A stretch of 64,000 nt of DNA from Methylobacterium sp. J-078 (lineage in GTDB: Bacteria > Pseudomonadota > Alphaproteobacteria > Rhizobiales > Beijerinckiaceae). Made by a program: the position numbers and the translations under genes. How positions within the stretch are numbered: position 1 is the stretch's first letter; every line of letters begins with the position of its first letter. The DNA is taken from NCBI RefSeq assembly GCF_022829285.1, contig NZ_JAKSYI010000024.1, positions 1 through 64,000 of the forward strand, given 5' to 3'. Below are positions 14,940-23,918 of this stretch, piece by piece. The notes beneath the pieces are model-generated. The model did not search any database. It saw only the letters and a program-made list of their open reading frames with translations, and was not told the origin of the DNA.

Positions 14940-15344
14940 ATGGCACGGCGAACCCTCTGCCTCACCCTCACGGCCTGCCTCTCGGCGTCCGCCGCCCTCG
15001 CCCAGACGCCGCAACCGTCGGCACCGGCGCCGGCGACAGTCGATGCCAAGGCCGATGGCGTCGACCTGACGACCTTCCAGGCCCGGCATCGGACGCGCCT
15101 GATGAAGGCTGACGCGGATCATGACGGGCGTATCAGCGAGGCGGAGTGGACGGCCTGGTGGGCCGCCCATCCCGGGAAGGGGCCTGCCGATCCGGCGAAA
15201 CGCTTCCGGCGCCTCGACGCGAACGGCGACGGGTACGTCACAGCCGAGGAGATCGACGCGATCACCGCCAAGCGCTTCGCACGTCTCGATGCGGATCACG
15301 ATGGCCGCGTCACGCGGGCGGAACGGCCCTGCCGGTGCAAGTGA
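14940..15344 (+). CDS. Secreted EF-hand protein
   Basis: 134 aa. Signal peptide (CLTLTACLSASAALAQ, cleavage after A-L-A). Three EF-hand-like loops follow: D-A-D-H-D-G-R-I-S-E-A-E, D-A-N-G-D-G-Y-V-T-A-E-E and D-A-D-H-D-G-R-V-T-R-A-E, each with the canonical Asp/Gly/Glu spacing, so it probably binds calcium or a lanthanide-like ion in the periplasm. It ends shortly after a C-R-C motif. No strong ribosome site; start chosen from the signal peptide. It lies between two GCG-type secreted proteins. Confidence 0.85.
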   Translation: MARRTLCLTLTACLSASAALAQTPQPSAPAPATVDAKADGVDLTTFQARHRTRLMKADADHDGRISEAEWTAWWAAHPGKGPADPAKRFRRLDANGDGYVTAEEIDAITAKRFARLDADHDGRVTRAERPCRCK

Positions 15345-15427
15345 ACGGTGGCGATGCTGGCTCATCCCACCACCATGACACGGCGACCGGAAAGCGTGTC
15401 CGGTCACCTCATCACAAAGGAATCCCC

Positions 15428-15700
15428 ATGAAGCTCACCGGTCTCGTCGTCGCCGCCTCCGCGGCGCTGTTCGCCGTCGGTCAAGCGCAGGCCCTGCCGA
15501 TTGCGCCCGGCCCGGCCGGTCTCGATGCGCCCATCGTACTGGCGCGCGGCGGATGCGGGTTCGGCGCCCATCGCGGCCCGTTCGGCGGATGCCGGCTCAA
15601 CCGTGGCCCCCGGGGCGATATCAGGCGCGCCTTGACCGGCGCGCCCCGCGGATGCCCTCCGGGTCTCTACCGTGGACCTGGCGGTCGCTGCCGTCGCTGA
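15428..15700 (+). CDS. Secreted GCG/CRLN-type small protein
   Basis: 90 aa. Signal peptide (LTGLVVAASAALFAVGQAQA), then G-C-G-F-G-A-H-R-G-P-F-G-G-C-R-L-N-R-G, a variant of the signature in the 14515 gene, and a second Cys pair in R-G-C-P-P-G-L-Y-R-G-P-G-G-R-C. AAAGGAA lies 6-12 bases before the ATG. A paralogue of the first GCG protein but with a short basic tail instead of Tyr-Gly-Pro repeats. Function unknown; expected in the periplasm or envelope. Confidence 0.82.
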   Translation: MKLTGLVVAASAALFAVGQAQALPIAPGPAGLDAPIVLARGGCGFGAHRGPFGGCRLNRGPRGDIRRALTGAPRGCPPGLYRGPGGRCRR

Positions 15701-15800
15701 CCCAGGCGTCACGACTCGCCAATCGCATTCGCCAAGTCGGCCGGGGGGGCGACGTAATGTGTCCGACGTCCGCGCTGCCTGACAGGTATGATCCAAGGCC

Positions 15801-15844
15801 CGATGGTCCCGACCTCAGCCATTCCGATGATGGCGGGACCATCG
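15801..15844. terminator. Long structured hairpin
   Basis: CGATGGTCCCG pairs perfectly with CGGGACCATCG (11 bp), and the 22-base loop itself holds GCCAT / ATGGC, giving a nested stem. It follows the GCG/CRLN gene and precedes a 48-aa ORF. Terminator or structured leader RNA; no T-run. Confidence 0.5.
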
Positions 15845-15907
15845 CGAGCGTTAGACGTTAAACGAAGGTGCCGCCTTGACGGTCCAGCATGAAGGGGAAT
15901 GAGACGA

Positions 15908-16054
15908 ATGCAGTCGGACACTCCGCGCCCAGGTGACGATCCTCTTCCGCCTATCGGCGACCCGGCTCCCGAGCCCACCACGCCTGAGATCGATCCACCC
16001 GTCGAGCCCCCGGCTCCCCAGCCCCCCGGGCCCATCGAGGCTCGGCTGCGCTGA
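15908..16054 (+). CDS. Small Pro-rich acidic protein, 48 aa
   Basis: The frame runs from ATG at 15908 to TGA at 16052-16054 and encodes MQSDTPRPGDDPLPP... with about a third proline and many Asp/Glu (P-A-P-E-P-T-T-P-E-I-D-P-P). Too regular for chance and similar in style to short Pro-rich proteins I associate with Methylobacterium. The competing minus-strand frame is only its Gly-rich shadow. AAGGGGAATGAG lies upstream. Probably disordered; no function known. Confidence 0.55.
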   Translation: MQSDTPRPGDDPLPPIGDPAPEPTTPEIDPPVEPPAPQPPGPIEARLR

Positions 16055-16212
16055 AATCGCTCCCCCAGTTGGTTCGCGCTTGAGTCGGCTTCGCTCTCGC
16101 CGGTGTTGCCCAGCCTCGAACTCGTTCCGTGGCCTGGGTCGAGCTCGATCAGCGGTGGTCGACCAGGCCGTGCGGTCTTCCGATCACGATCCGCACCCTA
16201 TCATCGAGGCGG

Positions 16213-19200
16213 CTACGCCACGATGATGAGTTCCCGAACCCGGGAGGCAAGTTCGTCCATCGCGAAGGGTTTCGTGAGGACAGCCATGCCAGGTTCGAGA
16301 TGGCCGTTCCCGACGACGGAGTTCTCGGCGTAGCCGGTGATGAACATCACCTTCAGGCCAGGACGGAGGATGCGTCCTGCATCGGCCATCTGGCGCCCGT
16401 TCATCCCGCCCGGCAGCCCGACGTCGGTGACCACGAGGTCGATGCGGGCATCCGAACGGAGGATCGTGAGGCCGGCGGCGCCGTCGCCGGCCTCGATGGC
16501 TGTGTAGCCGAGGCCCTCCAGGACCTCTGTCACCAGCATCCGCACGGTCGGCTCGTCGTCGACCACCAGCACGGTCTGGCCCTGGATGGCACGGGGCGCC
16601 GACGTCACGTCCGGCATCGGGTCGGTGACGTCGGTCGGCCCGTAATGGCGTGGGAGGTAGACGCACATCGTCGTCCCGACGCCGACCTCGGAATAGATCC
16701 GCACCTGACCGCCCGATTGGCGCACGAAGCCGTGGATCATCGACAGGCCGAGCCCGGTGCCCTGGCCAATGGGCTTGGTCGTGAAGAACGGCTCGAACAC
16801 CTTCGCGGCGATTTCGGGCGTCATGCCGGTGCCGGTGTCGGTCACGCAGAGCGAAAGGTACTGCCCCGGTTCGAGGTCGCGTGCGCCGCCGACATGCCGG
16901 TCGATCCACTTGTTGGCGGTCTCGATGGTGATCCGCCCGCCATCCGGCATCGCGTCCCTGGCATTGATGCAAAGGTTGAGAAGCACATTCTCAAGCTGGC
17001 TCGGGTCTACCAGGGCCGACCACAACGCGGGCGTCCCGACGACCTCCAAGGCGATCTCGGGCCCGATGGTCCGCCTGATGAGTTCCTCCATACCGGCGAT
17101 CAGACGGTTCACGTCCGTCGGCTTCGGATCCAGGGTCTGGCGGCGTGAGAACGCCAATAGCCGATGGGTGAGCGCGGCGGCCCGCCGGGAAGCCCCCTGG
17201 GCGGCGTTGACGTACTTGTCGACCTCCGAGATCCGGCCCTGGCTGATCCGGGTCTGAAGGAGTTCCAGGCTGCCCGAGATCCCGGTGAGAAGATTGTTGA
17301 AATCGTGCGCGATGCCGCCGGTGAGCTGACCGACCGCCTCCATCTTCTGGGACTGTCGCAGGGCTTCCTCGGCTTGGCTCAGCGCCTCGGCCTGGGCCTT
17401 CTCGGCGGTGATGTGCCGGCCGGTCGCGTAGATGACGTCTCCGACGGGAGTGGCGACCCAGGACAGCCAGCGATAATCCCCGTTCTTGTGCCGGTAGCGA
17501 TTCTCGAACACCGGCAGGTCCTGTTCGGCCGCAAGGTGGAGCGCACCATCCGTCGGCCGTAGGTCGTCCGGGTGGATGAAGTCGAAGACGGTGGCGCCGA
17601 CCATCTCCTCGGGTTGCCAGCCGAGGATCCGCATCGCCGCCGGGCTCACCGCGCGGAACACGCCCCTGGTGTCGATCACGCACATCAAGTCCTGCGAGGC
17701 GCCCCAGATCCGGTCGCGCTCACGGGTGCTTTCCTCGACGCGTTCCTCCAGCATGGCGTTGAGGGCCCGAAGGCGACGCTCGTCGCGCTTGCGCTCCGTC
17801 AGGTCGAGCATCGCTCCGATCATCCGCAGCGGCTCACCCCGCGGTCCTCGGACCATGAAACCGCGGTCGAAAACGTCGGCATACGTGCCGTCCGCACGAC
17901 GGAAGCGATAGTCATGCGACCATTCGGAGTCGGTGCCGGCGATGGTCGCCCGGATGTCGCCCTCGACCCGAACCCTGTCGTCCGGATGGACATGGTCCAG
18001 CCACCACTCGCCGGTCGGCTCGACCGTCGAAAGGTCGTAGCCGTAGGTGGTGTGAAGAGCTTCGTTCCAGAGCACGTGGTTCGAGACGAGGTCCCAGTCC
18101 CAGATCGCGTCGTTCGTCGCCTGGGTGACGAGGCGATAGCGTTCCTCGGCGGCTCTGACCGCGAGCCCGGCCCGCTTCCGAGTGGTGACGTCACGGACCG
18201 TTCCGACGAAGCGAGCGGGCTTGCCGTCGCGGAACACGGCCTGACCGCGCGCGGCTAGCCATTTCTCTTCCCCGGTGTGCAGGTCGTGGATGCGATACTC
18301 GATGATGACGGGCTCGGGGGCGTCCCCATCGAACGCGGCTCGGACCGCGCGATCAGTCGGCTCCCTGTCGTCGGGATGGAGAGCCGGCAGGAAGGTGTCG
18401 GCGTAGCTGACCTCCTCGTCGGCCCCCGCCCCGAACAGCTCGCGCACCCGGTCGTCCCAGGTCAGGGTATCGGCCACCGGGTCGTAGTCGAAGATGCCGA
18501 CCCCGGCTGCTCGCACTGCGAGCCTGAGGCGCTCCTCCGAGACCGCCAGGGCCCGCTTGATCTCCGCGGCGGCTTCCTCCGCCGTTCGCTGTTCGGTGCG
18601 GTCGCGCAGGATCTTGAGGTATCCGACGTGGCGCTCGTTGGCCTCGAACAGCGGCATCATCTCGCCGCGGGCGTAGAAGCGGGACCCGTCCTTGCGCATA
18701 TGCCAGCGCTCGTCGTTGCCCGCACCCTTCACGCGCGCGACCGCCATCTCGCGCTCGGGAATCCCCTCCGCACGGTCCTCTTCTGTGAAGATGACCTCAG
18801 CGGATCGGCCATGCATCTCGGCGGTGGACCAGCCGAGGATATTGACGGCACCGGCATTCCACTCGGTGACGAGGCCGCAGAGATCCGTGGTGATGATCGC
18901 GTAGTCCGTGGCGCCGTCGAGGATCTGGCGATGCCGGCGAGCGGCCTCTTCCGCCTCCGATGCCATTCGCTCGCGCGCGGTCGAGATCCGCCGCAACTCC
19001 ATCTGCGCCATGACCTGACGGGCGAGACGTTCGAGACCCTCGGCCTGGGCGGGGCTCAGGCCCTCGGGCCGAGGGGTCCCGTCGATGACGCACAGGGTTC
19101 CGAGAGCCTGACCGTCAGGCGTCTCCAACCGGGCGCCGGCGTAGAAGCGGATGTACGGTGAACCGTTGACGAGGGCGTTCCCCCGGGTGCGCTCGTCCTC

Positions 19201-19485
19201 TCGAAGATCCGGGATGACGAGGAGCCCGGGCCGACGGAGGGCATGGGCGCATACGGATTGATCGAGCGGCGTCTCGCAGGGATCGAAGCCGACCCTGGCT
19301 TTGAACCACTGACGATCGCCGGCGACGAAGCTGACGAGGGCGACCGAGGTATCGCACAACAGGCTGGCGAGATGGACGACGTCGTCGAACCCCTCTTCCG
19401 CCGGTGTGTCGAGGATCCCGTATCTTTCAAGCGCAGCGAGGCGAGCTTTTTCGTCGCCGGCGTCGTGATTCCCGTCCTGTGAAAT
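16213..19485 (-). CDS. Hybrid sensor histidine kinase (GAF-PAS-HisKA-HATPase-REC), unusual start
   Basis: Soluble hybrid kinase of about 1090 aa: N-terminal GAF (~15-165; Y-G-I-L-D-T-P, Q-W-F-K-A-R, R-F-Y-A-G), about four PAS/PAC repeats (~190-700), HisKA with the phospho-His in G-G-I-A-H-D-F-N-N-L-L, HATPase_c (N-L-C-I-N-A-R-D-A-M-P-D, D-T-G-T-G-M, G-T-G-L-G-L-S) and a C-terminal receiver with V-V-D-D-E and V-V-T-D-V-G-L-P-G. The GAF homology extends upstream of the first TTG (19359), but no ATG, GTG or TTG exists between there and the upstream stop. The best placed initiator is ATT at 19485 with GAGGG before it. Its C-terminal module is a near copy of that in the next gene. Confidence 0.82.
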   Translation of the reverse strand: MSQDGNHDAGDEKARLAALERYGILDTPAEEGFDDVVHLASLLCDTSVALVSFVAGDRQWFKARVGFDPCETPLDQSVCAHALRRPGLLVIPDLREDERTRGNALVNGSPYIRFYAGARLETPDGQALGTLCVIDGTPRPEGLSPAQAEGLERLARQVMAQMELRRISTARERMASEAEEAARRHRQILDGATDYAIITTDLCGLVTEWNAGAVNILGWSTAEMHGRSAEVIFTEEDRAEGIPEREMAVARVKGAGNDERWHMRKDGSRFYARGEMMPLFEANERHVGYLKILRDRTEQRTAEEAAAEIKRALAVSEERLRLAVRAAGVGIFDYDPVADTLTWDDRVRELFGAGADEEVSYADTFLPALHPDDREPTDRAVRAAFDGDAPEPVIIEYRIHDLHTGEEKWLAARGQAVFRDGKPARFVGTVRDVTTRKRAGLAVRAAEERYRLVTQATNDAIWDWDLVSNHVLWNEALHTTYGYDLSTVEPTGEWWLDHVHPDDRVRVEGDIRATIAGTDSEWSHDYRFRRADGTYADVFDRGFMVRGPRGEPLRMIGAMLDLTERKRDERRLRALNAMLEERVEESTRERDRIWGASQDLMCVIDTRGVFRAVSPAAMRILGWQPEEMVGATVFDFIHPDDLRPTDGALHLAAEQDLPVFENRYRHKNGDYRWLSWVATPVGDVIYATGRHITAEKAQAEALSQAEEALRQSQKMEAVGQLTGGIAHDFNNLLTGISGSLELLQTRISQGRISEVDKYVNAAQGASRRAAALTHRLLAFSRRQTLDPKPTDVNRLIAGMEELIRRTIGPEIALEVVGTPALWSALVDPSQLENVLLNLCINARDAMPDGGRITIETANKWIDRHVGGARDLEPGQYLSLCVTDTGTGMTPEIAAKVFEPFFTTKPIGQGTGLGLSMIHGFVRQSGGQVRIYSEVGVGTTMCVYLPRHYGPTDVTDPMPDVTSAPRAIQGQTVLVVDDEPTVRMLVTEVLEGLGYTAIEAGDGAAGLTILRSDARIDLVVTDVGLPGGMNGRQMADAGRILRPGLKVMFITGYAENSVVGNGHLEPGMAVLTKPFAMDELASRVRELIIVA

Positions 19486-19796
19486 GGTCCCGCACCCTCG
19501 TCCCGGCCGTATGTCGGCGCCTCGACCAGGGGCGATACGCGACCCTTGCCAAACGCCTCGTGCGAACGAGCGAGCAAGGCGAAGGTTGCGGTCCTTACGC
19601 CTTCCGGCGTCGACCGGGTGCCCCCCCTAAGAGCAGGTTGTGTCCCATTAACGAAGAGCCGCCGGATCACGCCATGGTCTCCCCGGTACGATGATCCGTA
19701 TGGCCGACGGGACTATCCCGGCGTGGCACACGGGTTCTTCGGTATGGCCGCCGTGGTGGAGAGGGCGAGACAGACCAAGATCGCGGCCGCCGGGGC

Positions 19797-19820
19797 GGAG
19801 GTCCCTGAATCGGGACCTCC
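19797..19820. terminator. Hairpin after Met-rich protein gene
   Basis: GGAGGTCCC / GGGACCTCC, perfect 9-bp stem with a 6-base loop, 22 bases after the stop of the minus-strand gene. No T-run. Confidence 0.55.
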
Positions 19821-19841
19821 GGAAGCGTTATGCGCCTCGGA

Positions 19842-20075
19842 TCACATGCCGCGGTTCATCATCCGCTTCTTCATCATGCGGCGCTTCATCATGTTCTTCC
19901 GCATCATGCGCTTCTTCATCATCATTCGCTCACCGCGGTCCATGCGGACCTGGGTGACGCCGCTCTCGGACTGAAGGCCGTTGACAGACATCGGGGCGGC
20001 GGTTGCCGAACCGGCCGCAAGGGCGATGCCGCCGAGGGCGGTCAAAGCGGTCAGGGCAAGGGTGAGCTTATTCAT
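19842..20075 (-). CDS. Small exported protein with Met/Lys/Arg-rich tail
   Basis: 77 aa. Signal peptide (LTLALTALTALGGIALAAG, cut near A-T-A-A-P), a short linker with M-S-V-N-G, then a C-terminal ~27 residues almost only Met, Lys and Arg, made of an M-M-x-K/R-R/K-x repeat (MMMKKRMMRKNMMKRR...). AGGAGATATC precedes the start. The mature peptide would be very basic and carry about 14 Met in the tail. Possible roles are metal (Cu) binding or a methionine sink for oxidants in the periplasm, but no family was recognised. The AT-rich upstream region (20076-20250) probably holds its promoter. Confidence 0.6.
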   Translation of the reverse strand: MNKLTLALTALTALGGIALAAGSATAAPMSVNGLQSESGVTQVRMDRGERMMMKKRMMRKNMMKRRMMKKRMMNRGM

Positions 20076-20335
20076 AGGAGATATCCTGTTCGGTTAAGGT
20101 CTTATCCAACCCACTCAGCAACAGAATAATTCAATCGTTGTTCCAGGTAATATTAGATTAATTATTCTTCGTGAGATGATTTGATCAATACTCATCGAAC
20201 GCTGAAGCCACAACTTGCAGCGCGAGGACATTTTTTCGTCACGTATCGGTACGGGACTTGCCGTCGATAAGTTTCAAGGCCGCGGGCCAGCCTGTCCGAC
20301 GTCGTGCCCGGAACGCCATGGCCACCGGTCGACCG

Positions 20336-23300
20336 TCAGGTCGATGTGATCAGCTCCCGAATACGCGAAGCCAGGGCCTCCATCACGAACGGTTTCGTCA
20401 GAACGGCCATTCCCGGATCGAGATGCCCATTCCCGACCACCGCATTCTCGGCGTAGCCGGTGATGAAGAGGACCTTCAGGCTCGGTCGAGCGACCCTGGC
20501 CGCATCGGCGACCTGGCGGCCGTTCATGCCGCCCGGAAGACCGACGTCGGTCACCAGCAGGTCGATGCGCACGTTCGAGCGTAGGACCTTGAGGCCCGCC
20601 GGACCGTCGGCCGCCTCGATGGCGGTGTAGCCGAGATCTTCCAGCACCTCGGTCACGAGCATCCGGACGGTAGGTTCGTCGTCGATGACCAGCACGGTCT
20701 GCCCCTGCTCGGCACGTGGCGCGTCGCCGAGGGAGCCAAGGGCGTCCGCCCCCTCGGCCTCGCCGTAGTGGCGCGGCAGGTACAGGCACATCGTCGTACC
20801 CTCGCCGATCTCCGAGTAGATTCGAACGTGCCCGCCGGATTGCCGAACGAATCCGTAGATCATCGAGAGGCCTAGGCCAGTGCCCTGCCCGATGGGCTTC
20901 GTCGTGAAGAAGGGGTCGAAGGCACGCTCGGTCACCTCCGGCGTCATGCCGGTACCAGTGTCCGAGACGCAGAGGGACAGGTACTGGCCGGGGGCCAGGT
21001 CGCGCTCCTTGGCTCCCCGGTCGTCGAGCCACTTGTTGGCGGTCTCGATGGTGATGCGTCCGCCGTCCGGCATCGCATCCCGGGCATTGATGCACAGGTT
21101 GAGAAGGGCGTTCTCAAGCTGCGGCGGGTCGATCAACGCGGGCCATAGCCCAGACGCGCCGACCACCTCCACATGTATCGCGGGTCCCACCGTGCGCCGG
21201 ACGAGATCCTCCATCCCGCCGACGAGCCTGTTCACGTCGGTCGGCTTCGGATCGAGGGTCTGGCGGCGCGAGAACGCAAGGAGCCGATGCGTCAGCGCGG
21301 CCGCCCGCTTCGAGGCGCCCTGGGCGGCATTGATGTAGCGGTCGAGATCGGTCAGGCGCCCCTGTGCCATCCGGGTCTGGAGAAGCTCCAGGCTCCCCGA
21401 GATGCCAGCGAGCAGGTTGTTGAAGTCGTGTGCCAGGCCGCCGGTCAACTGACCGACAGCTTCCATCTTCTGCGATTGCCGGAGTTGCTCCTCAGCCCGG
21501 AGCAGCGCCTCGGCCTGCTCCTTTTCGGCGGTGATGTTCCGCCCGGTGGCGTAGATGAGATCGCCTTCCGGTGCCGCCGTCCAGGCCAGCCAGCGATAGC
21601 TCCCGTCCTTGTGGCGGTACCGGTTCTCGACCCGGGCGAGTTCGACGCCTATGGCCTCGTTGAGAGCCGAGACGGATAGTTCGATGTCGTCGGGATGGAT
21701 GAAGTCGAAGACCGACCGGCCGATCATCTCGCCCGGCTTCCATCCGAGGATGCGGGTCGCAGCCGGGCTCACGGCCCGGAAGGCGCCACCGGCATCGACG
21801 ACGATCATCATGTCCTGGGAGACCTTCCAGGTACGGTCGCGTTCCCGGGTCCGCTCCTCGACGCGCCGTTCCAGGCTCGCGTTCAGTTCCACGAGTTCGG
21901 CGGCCTGCGCCTTACGCTCGTCGATGTCGGTGTTGGTGCCGACCCACTGGACGATGGCGCCGTCCGGCGACCTGACGGGTTCGGCACGGACCAGGAACCA
22001 GCGGAAGGCACCATCGGCCCGCCGGATGCGGAACTCGGTCTCGTAGACCTCACCGGTCGCGAGCGACCGGACCCAAGCTTCGCCGGCCGGGGGAAGGTCG
22101 TCGGGATGGACGATGCGGCCCCATTCCGTGATGCCGTCCAACGTGCCCGGTTGGGTACCGGCGTAGGCGTAGGCCTGCTCGTTGAACCAGAAGAGATAGC
22201 CGTCGGGCCGGGCGGCCCATACCTGGTTCGGGATGGCCTGAGTGAAGACGCGGAACTGCTCCTCGCTGGCCCGGAGGGCCCGCTCGGAACGAAGGCGCTC
22301 GGTCGCCACCCGTACCCGCCCTGCGACATCGCGCATCAGCGCGATCTCGGCCTCCGCCCATGGGCGCGCTTCGGCGTGGTTCACGAAGAACAGGGCCACG
22401 GACGCCCCCTGCTCGACCAGGGGCATGTTGACGAACGCGCGTGCGCTCAGGCCCTCCAGGGCAGCCGCATTGTCCCGTGTGCGCGGGTCGACGGATGCAT
22501 CCGACACGACGGCGGTCTCGCCCCGCTTCAGGTCCTCGATGTATGACCCGTAATCGCGAAACCGCAATACGCCCGCCAAGCTCAGGATGCCCGGGGCATT
22601 CCAGTCGCGCTCGATGGTGATGGTCTCCGCGACCTTATCGATCACGCCGTAACCGACCCGGCTCAGGCCAAGCATGGTCCCGACCACCTCGCAGGCCGTG
22701 TAGGCGAGCTCGTCCGGGTCTTGGATGTCGCGTATCCGGTCGTTGAGTTCGAAGAGCGTCGCGCGCCGTCTCTCCTCCTCCCGGCGGGCACGGTCGGCTT
22801 CGGCCCTCTCGGTGACCTCGCGCACGATGCCGACGGCGCGGACGCAGCGTCCTTGTTCGTCGAAGAGCCCCCGTCCCTTTGACGCGAGCCAACGCACGAT
22901 GCCGTCCTCCCGGCCTACGACGCGAAACTCGACGTCCAGGTTTGCGCGCAGGCTGGGATCCAGCATGGCGGCGAACGCCACCATCGTCGCCTCCCGGTCG
23001 TCGACATGCAGTGCCTCTTCGAAGGTCGCGAGGCCGTAGGCGGCATCCGGCGAGAGACCGAACATCGCCTTGGTTCGTTGTGACCAGACCAAGCCGTCGG
23101 CAAGGACATCGAGGTCCCACGTCCCGATCTCCGCCGCCTCGGTGGCAAGGCGAAGAACCGTCTCGCTGAATCGGAGTCGATGGGCGCTGGTGGCCTGTTC
23201 CGCTGCCAGGTCGTCTTTCTCGCCCCTCAGGGCGATCAACTGCCGGGTGTCGGCGGTGACGTCGTACTGGCTGGCGAAGTAGTAGGCGACCTCGCCACCG

Positions 23301-23734
23301 GCATCCTCGACCGGGGCCAGAAGCAGCTGGTTCCAGAAGGTCGATCCGTCCTTTCGGTAGTTCAGGATAGCCAGATCGACGCCACGCCGTTCGGCGATGG
23401 CGGCCCGGATGCGCGCCACATCGCGCGGATCGGTGCCGGGCCCCTGCATGAAACGGCAGTTGTGCCCGATGATCTCCTCCGGCTCATAACCCGTCAGCCG
23501 GGCGAAGGCCGGATTGGCGAAGATGATCGGATTGTCGTGCTGCCGGGGGTCCGTGATGACCATCGGCATGCGCGTGGCACGCACGGCCGCCGCGAACGGG
23601 TCGGTGAGCCCGTTCCCGCCCGCGATTTCGGACAGGATGCGGTAGGTGTCGCTGCGGACCGTCTCCGCCCTTGCCGAGATCGCCTTGTCCATTGCCGAGA
23701 TGCTTCTCACGCCTGCAGCCATGAGGGCACCCAT
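20336..23734 (-). CDS. LOV-domain hybrid histidine kinase (putative blue-light receptor)
   Basis: 1132 aa soluble hybrid kinase. An N-terminal LOV/PAS domain (~48-150) has G-H-N-C-R-F-M-Q-G with the flavin-adduct Cys at about 93, followed by N-Y-R-K-D-G-S-x-F-W-N and the expected Q in Y-F-A-S-Q-Y-D. Then a PAS, a GAF (~315-480), two more PAS/PAC, HisKA (His in G-G-L-A-H-D-F-N-N-L-L), HATPase_c (N-L-C-I-N-A-R-D-A-M, G-Q-G-T-G-L-G-L) and a receiver (V-I-D-D-E, V-T-D-V-G-L-P-G). It is expected to phosphorylate in response to blue light. The start at 23734 or 23722 is uncertain. Kinase and receiver closely match the 16213 gene, suggesting tandem duplication. Confidence 0.9.
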   Translation of the reverse strand: MGALMAAGVRSISAMDKAISARAETVRSDTYRILSEIAGGNGLTDPFAAAVRATRMPMVITDPRQHDNPIIFANPAFARLTGYEPEEIIGHNCRFMQGPGTDPRDVARIRAAIAERRGVDLAILNYRKDGSTFWNQLLLAPVEDAGGEVAYYFASQYDVTADTRQLIALRGEKDDLAAEQATSAHRLRFSETVLRLATEAAEIGTWDLDVLADGLVWSQRTKAMFGLSPDAAYGLATFEEALHVDDREATMVAFAAMLDPSLRANLDVEFRVVGREDGIVRWLASKGRGLFDEQGRCVRAVGIVREVTERAEADRARREEERRRATLFELNDRIRDIQDPDELAYTACEVVGTMLGLSRVGYGVIDKVAETITIERDWNAPGILSLAGVLRFRDYGSYIEDLKRGETAVVSDASVDPRTRDNAAALEGLSARAFVNMPLVEQGASVALFFVNHAEARPWAEAEIALMRDVAGRVRVATERLRSERALRASEEQFRVFTQAIPNQVWAARPDGYLFWFNEQAYAYAGTQPGTLDGITEWGRIVHPDDLPPAGEAWVRSLATGEVYETEFRIRRADGAFRWFLVRAEPVRSPDGAIVQWVGTNTDIDERKAQAAELVELNASLERRVEERTRERDRTWKVSQDMMIVVDAGGAFRAVSPAATRILGWKPGEMIGRSVFDFIHPDDIELSVSALNEAIGVELARVENRYRHKDGSYRWLAWTAAPEGDLIYATGRNITAEKEQAEALLRAEEQLRQSQKMEAVGQLTGGLAHDFNNLLAGISGSLELLQTRMAQGRLTDLDRYINAAQGASKRAAALTHRLLAFSRRQTLDPKPTDVNRLVGGMEDLVRRTVGPAIHVEVVGASGLWPALIDPPQLENALLNLCINARDAMPDGGRITIETANKWLDDRGAKERDLAPGQYLSLCVSDTGTGMTPEVTERAFDPFFTTKPIGQGTGLGLSMIYGFVRQSGGHVRIYSEIGEGTTMCLYLPRHYGEAEGADALGSLGDAPRAEQGQTVLVIDDEPTVRMLVTEVLEDLGYTAIEAADGPAGLKVLRSNVRIDLLVTDVGLPGGMNGRQVADAARVARPSLKVLFITGYAENAVVGNGHLDPGMAVLTKPFVMEALASRIRELITST

Positions 23735-23918
23735 GCCCCAATCGATAAGGGCTTATGGACGGATTCGGTGGTCGTCCACCATCCAAGGGATCTCGAAACC
23801 CATCTGCGACAGCTTTGCATCGGGGTGGGGCAGCGACTTTGCGTTGGCTGGGTCCTCGCGGCTCAAGGTCACCACATGGGAGGCGATGAGACCCAACGTT
23901 CGGGTGCGAAGCCTCCGA

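Noticed and set aside
15709..16035. Minus-strand Gly/Ser-rich frame (108 codons)
   Set aside because: It mirrors the Pro-rich 48-aa gene on the plus strand; Pro codons read as Gly on the opposite strand.
19842..19960. CRISPR- or microsatellite-like repeats of CATCATGCGGCGCTTC
   Set aside because: The repeats keep codon phase inside an exported protein with good ribosome site and signal peptide; no spacer pattern.
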